This document shows positions 59,174 through 64,000 of a stretch of DNA of 64,000 nucleotides, piece after piece. Source of the DNA: Streptomyces lanatus. GTDB lineage: Bacteria > Actinomycetota > Actinomycetes > Streptomycetales > Streptomycetaceae. The first letter of the stretch is position 1; each line of letters opens with the position of its first letter. The notes beneath the pieces were generated by a model. The model was not told the DNA's origin. It saw nothing but the letters and a program-made list of their open reading frames with translations, and made no database searches. The stretch covers positions 310,001 through 374,000 of the forward strand of contig NZ_BNBM01000007.1 in assembly GCF_014655715.1 (NCBI RefSeq), in the 5' to 3' direction. The position numbers and the translations under genes are program-made.

Positions 59174-61357
59174 GTGCGAGGCGTGGGGGCCGGTGTGGCA
59201 GCGGAGCTGGAGGAACTGAGGGACGCGCTGGTGCGCGCGATGAGCACCTCGCCGGAGACGGCGAGGTGGGTCGCGGACCTGATGATGGTGCTGGGCAACC
59301 CCGGGGTGGTGGACACCAAGTTCCTGGAGATCCTGCGCGAACGGGATCGGCATCAGTTCTCCGCCCTCCAGGCCCTGGTGAGCGAGCAAGGCGTCGTGAA
59401 CGGCGACGACGCCACTCAAGTCGCCGGTGACCATGTCGACTTCCGGGAGTCAGCCTTCCACGACCGGGTCGTGGGCGTACAGCACAACCACTACGGCAGC
59501 GTTCCCGCCCCGGCGGAGTGGCAGCCGGTCGGGCTGGTGGAGCCCATGGAGTTCGGTGTGCGTCCCACTCGGCATGTGCCCGGGCTGCCCGATGTGCCGC
59601 CGTACGTTCCGCGCGACTGCGACGGGGACTTATGGGCCAAGCTCGCGCACAGAGGGCTGGTGCTGATCCTCGGGGAGCCGTACGCGGGGAAGTCGTACAC
59701 CGCGTGGCAGGCCGTGCGGTCGCTGGAGGGTCACCGGCTGTATGTCCCGGACCCCGGCGAGGATCTGCGGGGACTGCTCGCCGCGATGAAGGGGCGCAGC
59801 GGACGGTATGTCGTGTGGTTGGACGAGGTGACCGACCATCTCGGCGAAAGAGGCCTGGATCCACGGCTGCTGGGGCGGATCACCGGCCTGGGCGCGGTCG
59901 TGCTGGGGACGATGAGCCCCGACGAGTACTACCGGCGCCGCACCGGCACGACCCCCGGCGACCGGGTCGTCGCCGCGGCTCGCACGGTGGAGCTGCCGCG
60001 TGAGTGGAGCGAGGCCGAGCTGGCACGGCTCGCGGCACATGAGGACGACCCGCGGGCGTATCCGGCGTACATGTGGAGCGGTCGGGAGGGGGCGGCCTCC
60101 TACTTCGCCGTGGGGCATCTGCTGTTCGACGAGTGGGGCCGCGTGGGGACCCAACTGGACCATCCGCGCGGGCAGTTGCTGGTCCGGGCGGCGGTCGATC
60201 TCGCGCGGTGCGGGGTCACCGTGGGCGTCCCGGCAGAGCTGCTGAAGAAGGTGCAGGCGCAGTACAGGGCGGAGGAGAAGGAGTCCTTCGAGGATGCCCT
60301 CGCCTGGGCCTCGGCGCCGATGTTCGGGGCCTCGGGCCTGCTGGTGGCGGGGGAGCGGGACGGCACCTGGCGGGCGTACGGGGCGCTGGTCGCGGAGGCG
60401 CTCAGGTCGGGCGGTCTGGAGCCGGTTCCGGACGAGGTGTGGTGGACGCTGCTGGACGCGCCGGAGTCCGAGGCTCCGTTCGAACGCGACGCGGTTCTCG
60501 ACGCGGTCCGTGCCGCACTGCACCCGCGGTTCGAGGCGGGGGACACGGAGCTGATGGTGGCCTTCGCCCGCCGGGTCGACGGCGACGAGCGGGAGGCGAT
60601 GTTGCGCCGGGCCGCCGACGCGGGACACACGGGGGCGGTGGAGGAGCTGGCGTCCCACCTGCTCGACGCCGGGGACGAGGAATCGGCGCTGTGGTGTCTG
60701 GAGACGGCGGCCAGGAGCGGAAGCGTCTGGGCCGCCCGGGAGGCCGGACGGCTGCACCATGACCTGGCGGAGCGATGGCTTCGCAGAGCCGCCGAAGCGG
60801 GGGACGGCGCCGCGGCCCATCAGCTGGGCATGCTGCTGCGCGGTGTCGACAACGACGCGGCGCTTCACTGGTTCACCAGGGCGGCCGACGCCGATTACGA
60901 GCAGGTCGCCACCAGCCTCGCCGGCCTCCTCTACAACTGGGGGGACCTGGACGGCGCGGAGCACTGGTACCGCCGTGGCATCGCCCTGGGGGACAGCGGG
61001 GCCATGCACGACCTGACGTTCCTGCTGAGAGAGAGGGGCGGCCATGAGGAAGAGGTCGAGGCGCTGCTGCGCCGGGCCAAGGACGCGGGCATGGAGATCG
61101 CCCAGGTGAACCTCGGGATCTTCCTGGCGTCGAAGGGGGCCGTCGAAGAGGCGGAGGAGCTCTTCCGCGCGGCTGCGGCTCAGGGCAGGGAAGAGGCCAT
61201 GTTCCAGCTGGGCGTTCTGCTGGAGGCCACCGGCAGATCGCAGTCGGCAGACGAGTGGTACCGGAAGGCCGCCGACTGCGGCGATCACTACGCGAAGAGA
61301 CGCCTGGCCGAGCGGGCCGCCGACCGAAGCGGCGGGTCGGCTACGGTCGAGGAGTGA
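59174..61357 (+). CDS. P-loop (STAND-like) NTPase with Sel1/TPR repeats
   Basis: 727 aa from GTG 59174 (GTG 59183 or 59195 possible). Residues 1-70 are helical (adaptor-like). A linker VAGDHVDFRESAFHDRVVGV followed by QHNHYG resembles short motifs seen before NTPase modules in bacterial conflict proteins. Walker A is GEPYAGKS (167-174), Walker B VVWLDEV with D217-E218. About 240-450 is helical, and 455-727 carries Sel1/TPR repeats (AERWLRRAAEAGDGAAAHQLGMLL, EEAEELFRAAAAQGREEAMFQLGVLL). Residue 153 is a TTA codon (59630-59632), implying bldA dependence. TACCGT at 59154-59159 may be the -10. Its TGA overlaps the P450 GTG. Possible sensor or immune-type ATPase; function unknown. Confidence 0.75.
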   Translation: MRGVGAGVAAELEELRDALVRAMSTSPETARWVADLMMVLGNPGVVDTKFLEILRERDRHQFSALQALVSEQGVVNGDDATQVAGDHVDFRESAFHDRVVGVQHNHYGSVPAPAEWQPVGLVEPMEFGVRPTRHVPGLPDVPPYVPRDCDGDLWAKLAHRGLVLILGEPYAGKSYTAWQAVRSLEGHRLYVPDPGEDLRGLLAAMKGRSGRYVVWLDEVTDHLGERGLDPRLLGRITGLGAVVLGTMSPDEYYRRRTGTTPGDRVVAAARTVELPREWSEAELARLAAHEDDPRAYPAYMWSGREGAASYFAVGHLLFDEWGRVGTQLDHPRGQLLVRAAVDLARCGVTVGVPAELLKKVQAQYRAEEKESFEDALAWASAPMFGASGLLVAGERDGTWRAYGALVAEALRSGGLEPVPDEVWWTLLDAPESEAPFERDAVLDAVRAALHPRFEAGDTELMVAFARRVDGDEREAMLRRAADAGHTGAVEELASHLLDAGDEESALWCLETAARSGSVWAAREAGRLHHDLAERWLRRAAEAGDGAAAHQLGMLLRGVDNDAALHWFTRAADADYEQVATSLAGLLYNWGDLDGAEHWYRRGIALGDSGAMHDLTFLLRERGGHEEEVEALLRRAKDAGMEIAQVNLGIFLASKGAVEEAEELFRAAAAQGREEAMFQLGVLLEATGRSQSADEWYRKAADCGDHYAKRRLAERAADRSGGSATVEE

Positions 61358-62637
61358 CCCTCCAGCCCCACCCTCCGACCCCCGGCACCCCCACACCCCC
61401 CGACCTGTTCACCTGGGAGTTCGCCACCGACCCCTACCCCGCCTACGCCTGGCTCCGCGAGCACGCCCCCGTGCACCGGACGCGGCTCCCCAGCGGGGTG
61501 GAGGCCTGGCTGGTCACGCGGTACGCCGATGCCAAGCAGACCCTCGCCGACAACCGGCTCTCCAAGAACCCGGCGCACCACGACGAGCCGGCGCACGCCA
61601 AGGGGAAGACCGGTATCCCGGGAGAGCGCAAGGCCGAGCTGATGACGCATCTGCTCAATATCGATCCGCCGGACCACACCAGGCTCCGCCGGCTGGTCTC
61701 CAAGGCCTTCACGCCCCGCAGGGTGGCCGAGTTCGCGCCACGGGTGCAGGAGCTCACCGATCAGCTCATCGACCGGTTCGCGGCGGAGGGCAGCGCGGAT
61801 CTGATCCATGAGTTCGCCTTCCCCCTCCCCATCTACGCCATCTGCGACCTGCTCGGCGTCCCGCGCGAGGACCAGGACGACTTCCGGGACTGGGCGGGCA
61901 TGATGATCCGGCACCAGGGCGGGCCGAGGGGCGGGGTCGCGCGCTCCGTGAAGAAGATGCGGGGCTATCTGGCCGACCTCATCCACCGCAAGCGCGAGGC
62001 ACTTCCGGCCACCCCCGATCCCGGCGAGGACCTCATCTCCGGGCTCATCCGCGCCTCCGACCACGGTGAGCACCTCACCGAGAACGAGGCGGCGGCGATG
62101 GCCTTCATCCTGCTGTTCGCCGGTTTCGAGACCACGGTCAATCTCATCGGCAACGGCACCTACGCCCTGCTCACCCACCCCGAGCAGCGCACCCGCCTCC
62201 AGTCCTCGCTCAACGCGGGCGACACCGCCCTCCTCGAAACCGGCGTCGAGGAACTCCTCCGCTACGACGGCCCCGTCGAGCTCGCCACCTGGCGCTTCGC
62301 CACCGAGCCGCTCACCATCGGGGGGCAGGACATCGCGGCCGGCGACCCCGTCCTGGTCGTGCTGGCCGCCGCCGACCGTGACCCGGAGCGATTCGCCGAC
62401 CCGGACGTCCTCGACCTCGGCCGCCGCGACAACCAGCACCTCGGTTACGGCCATGGCATCCACTACTGCCTCGGCGCCCCGCTCGCCCGTCTGGAGGGCC
62501 AGACCGCGCTCGCCACGCTCCTGACCCGGCTGCCCGATCTGCAACTCGCGGTGGACCCGGCCGAGTTGCGATGGCGGGGCGGACTCATCATGCGCGGACT
62601 GCGTACGCTTCCGGTGGAGTTCACCCCACTTGGGTGA
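61354..62637 (+). CDS. Cytochrome P450, probable CYP107U1 orthologue
   Basis: 427 aa. I-helix motif LLFAGFETTVNLIG (oxygen-activating AGxxT), K-helix ExxR as EELLRYDGPVE, and heme loop LGYGHGIHYCLGAPLARLEG with axial ligand Cys372; Tyr replaces the usual Phe at the loop start. The substrate region FTWEFATDPYPAYAWLREHAPVH is typical of actinobacterial class I P450s, which take electrons from ferredoxin. From memory, the gene next to the Rpf genes in S. coelicolor (SCO3099) is CYP107U1, reported to affect sporulation. GTG 61354 overlaps the preceding TGA; TACGGT 6 nt upstream may be a leaderless promoter inside the preceding gene. Confidence 0.92.
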   Translation: MTLQPHPPTPGTPTPPDLFTWEFATDPYPAYAWLREHAPVHRTRLPSGVEAWLVTRYADAKQTLADNRLSKNPAHHDEPAHAKGKTGIPGERKAELMTHLLNIDPPDHTRLRRLVSKAFTPRRVAEFAPRVQELTDQLIDRFAAEGSADLIHEFAFPLPIYAICDLLGVPREDQDDFRDWAGMMIRHQGGPRGGVARSVKKMRGYLADLIHRKREALPATPDPGEDLISGLIRASDHGEHLTENEAAAMAFILLFAGFETTVNLIGNGTYALLTHPEQRTRLQSSLNAGDTALLETGVEELLRYDGPVELATWRFATEPLTIGGQDIAAGDPVLVVLAAADRDPERFADPDVLDLGRRDNQHLGYGHGIHYCLGAPLARLEGQTALATLLTRLPDLQLAVDPAELRWRGGLIMRGLRTLPVEFTPLG

Positions 62638-62706
62638 GTGCGTCCACCCCGGCAAACATGACACGCGCTCATGTCTGTGATCTTCACGTGATCTACGCGG
62701 CATTAA

Positions 62707-62737
62707 CTTGTGACAAGTGATCGTCTGCCTATACGTT
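62707..62737 (+). promoter_or_regulatory. Promoter of the Rpf/LysM gene, overlapped by a palindrome
   Basis: TTGTGA (62708-62713), 18 bp, TACGTT (62732-62737) is a plausible housekeeping-type promoter about 70 nt before ATG 62806. The -35 lies inside the palindrome CTTGTGACAAG (62707-62717). TCACGTGA (62684-62691) and three GTGATC copies (62677, 62688, 62717) lie around it. Confidence 0.5.
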
Positions 62738-62805
62738 CACGGATCAACGACGGTGCCAGGTTTCACGCGCCGCTCGGTCACAGCTGCCTCGCGAAAGGTC
62801 CCCGC

Positions 62806-63852
62806 ATGCTCTCCGGGAACGGTCGTCACCGTCGCCCCCGTCAGGCTCCGGCTCTCCTCGTCGCGGCCGGAGTGACCGGATCCGCCATCGCCATCCCGCT
62901 GCTCGGCGCCACGGGCGCGAGCGCCGCCGATGGCACCGTGTGGGACAAGGTGGCCGAGTGCGAGAGCGGCGGCTCCTGGAGCGCCGACACCGGCAACGGG
63001 CAGTACGGCGGGCTCCAGTTGACCCAGGACGACTGGGAGAAGTACGGCGGCCTGGACTACGCCTCCGCTCCCGACCTGGCCAGCCGCTCCCAGCAGATAG
63101 CCGTGGCCCAGAAGATCCTCGCGGACCAGGGGACCGCCCCCTGGGGCACCTGTGCGGTGCTCAACGGGCTCACGAAGACGTCCGGTGCGGTCGACCTCGA
63201 CACCGGGGTGGCGGAGGACTCGCCCTCCGAGGTGTCCGGGTCATCCGGATTGCTGGATTCATCCCAGTCGTCCGGCTCGTCTGATTCATCGAACTCGTCC
63301 GGTTCATCGAGCGAGTCCGGCTCCGACGCCGACGACTCCTCGACCCCCTCCGACGACCCCTCGAACTCGGCGAGCGGCTCACCCGAAGCCGACGATTCAT
63401 CTGAATCGCCCGGGAAATCATCATCCTCTCCCTCTTCGCCCGGCGAGGGCGGTAAGTCCACGAAGCCCGAAAAGTCGACCGACTCTCAGCCCTCGCAGTC
63501 GCCCGACAGCTCCCCCACGGAGACGCCCAAGAGCGACAATCGGGACAACGCCGAGCAGGACGCGGGCTTCTGGAGCCTCGTCGACACCGGGGCGATCGAC
63601 TCCTCGGAGGCCGGTTCCGGGCGCCATCGCGGTGACAGTGCCGACGAGAGCGAGGCGACCGACGCGACCGCCAAGTCCTCCGGCCGCCATGCCTCGTACC
63701 GTGTCCGCTCCGGTGACACGCTCGCCTCGATCGCCGACTCCCTTGACCTCGACGGCGGGTGGCGCGCGCTGTACAAGGCGAACGAGAGCGCCATCGGTGC
63801 CGACGCCAACCACATCTTCCCCGGTCAGACCCTGGACGTCCCCGCCGAATAA
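62806..63852 (+). CDS. Resuscitation-promoting-factor-like muralytic enzyme with LysM
   Basis: 348 aa. Signal peptide (PALLVAAGVTGSAIAIPLLGATGASA), then the Rpf/transglycosylase-like domain (VWDKVAECESGGSWSADTGN, QYGGLQLTQDDWEKYGG, IAVAQKILADQG and two conserved Cys) with the catalytic Glu in AECESGG. A Ser/Asp/Glu/Pro-rich linker (about 145-275) follows, and a C-terminal LysM (YRVRSGDTLASIADSLDLDGGWRALYKAN, about 300-348) for peptidoglycan binding. It should cleave cell-wall glycan during germination and growth. ATG 62806 has GAAAGG 8 nt upstream. By remembered synteny it corresponds to one of the SCO3097/SCO3098 Rpf pair, so no symbol is given. Confidence 0.92.
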   Translation: MLSGNGRHRRPRQAPALLVAAGVTGSAIAIPLLGATGASAADGTVWDKVAECESGGSWSADTGNGQYGGLQLTQDDWEKYGGLDYASAPDLASRSQQIAVAQKILADQGTAPWGTCAVLNGLTKTSGAVDLDTGVAEDSPSEVSGSSGLLDSSQSSGSSDSSNSSGSSSESGSDADDSSTPSDDPSNSASGSPEADDSSESPGKSSSSPSSPGEGGKSTKPEKSTDSQPSQSPDSSPTETPKSDNRDNAEQDAGFWSLVDTGAIDSSEAGSGRHRGDSADESEATDATAKSSGRHASYRVRSGDTLASIADSLDLDGGWRALYKANESAIGADANHIFPGQTLDVPAE

Positions 63853-63955
63853 CGCCCGAACAGGGCGAAAAACAGCGGCAGTTCGCGTCATGTTTCGCTG
63901 CTATATGTCCGTTTTGATTGCAGTGAGAGATAGATCTCAGAAGCCCTGATCGTCT

Positions 63956-63985
63956 TTGTCATTCCGGGAATCGAGTGTCTACGGT
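63956..63985 (+). promoter_or_regulatory. Promoter for the gene beyond the right edge
   Basis: TTGTCA (63956-63961), 18 bp, TACGGT (63980-63985), a good housekeeping-type promoter with expected start near 63991. No coding sequence follows before the end. In S. coelicolor the neighbouring rpfA gene has a c-di-AMP (ydaO-type) riboswitch leader, so the last bases may be the start of such a leader; too little is present to judge. Confidence 0.5.
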
Positions 63986-64000
63986 CGTGATCGCTCGCCA

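Noticed and set aside
59630..61396. Minus-strand frame opposite the P-loop/Sel1 gene
   Set aside because: Arg/Gly/Pro-rich with no motif; Walker and Sel1 motifs read on the plus strand.
62638..62805. c-di-AMP (ydaO) riboswitch upstream of the Rpf gene at 62806
   Set aside because: The inferred leader is only about 60-70 nt and no ydaO-like conserved blocks were seen; if present it is more likely beyond the right edge.

Overview
The window is a high-GC stretch of Streptomyces (or close relative) chromosome. The evidence is the strong G/C third-position bias, GTG/TTG starts, AGGAG-type ribosome sites, rare TTA codons, a tRNA-Gln without encoded CCA, and a run of conserved actinomycete housekeeping genes (galTEK, ppc, rplY-pth, prs, glmU, mfd, mazG, an Rpf-type muralytic enzyme). 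From memory the gene order resembles, in inverted orientation, the S. coelicolor interval around SCO3097-SCO3140; this was not checked by alignment. About fifty protein genes, one tRNA, one toxin-antitoxin remnant and several strong hairpins and operator-like sites can be supported.

Layout. 1-5.1 kb: the end of an upstream gene, two paralogous membrane-anchored PQQ-type propeller proteins and an orphan LuxR-family regulator lacking its phospho-acceptor Asp. 5.1-10.6 kb: a sodium/solute symporter with a small membrane partner, divergent from the Leloir operon galT-galE-galK. 10.6-15.7 kb: sulfotransferase, GNAT protein, a second orphan regulator, MarR divergent from a SAM methyltransferase and VOC pair, a broken Phd/RelE cassette, TetR. 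15.7-25.3 kb: desaturase-TetR divergent from ppc; LAETG surface protein; membrane protein; pth, rplY, prs, glmU and tRNA-Gln reading leftward. 25.5-33.3 kb: orphan histidine kinase, then a cluster of SUKH-family immunity-type proteins, two deaminase-fold proteins and a WHH nuclease fused to a SUKH domain, followed by a coiled-coil protein. 33.3-41.5 kb: DUF485/ActP-type symporter pair, a large exported glycoside-hydrolase-like protein, GNAT, exported alpha/beta hydrolase, 14-TM MFS transporter. 42-46.9 kb: MacB/FtsX-type ABC exporter and a DUF2079 protein. 47-54.8 kb: mfd, a small hypothetical, TetR with three operator-like sites facing an SCO6745-like gene, a 60-aa antitoxin-like protein, an HNH nuclease lipoprotein and a GNAT. 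55-64 kb: membrane protein plus Ser/Thr kinase, SurA-like lipoprotein, mazG, a P-loop/Sel1-repeat protein with a TTA codon, a P450 (probable CYP107U1 orthologue), an Rpf/LysM enzyme, and at the right edge a promoter for the next gene.

The most unusual content is (i) the 26.9-32.2 kb conflict-type cluster, in which toxin-like catalytic domains (WHH nuclease, two deaminase folds) sit in genes without secretion signals and are fused or adjacent to SUKH immunity domains; (ii) the P-loop/Sel1 protein at 59.2-61.4 kb; (iii) a toxin-antitoxin cassette collapsed by an internal deletion; and (iv) several ordered DNA repeats that look like operators or DnaA-box arrays. All functions come from reading motifs by eye; no database search was run.
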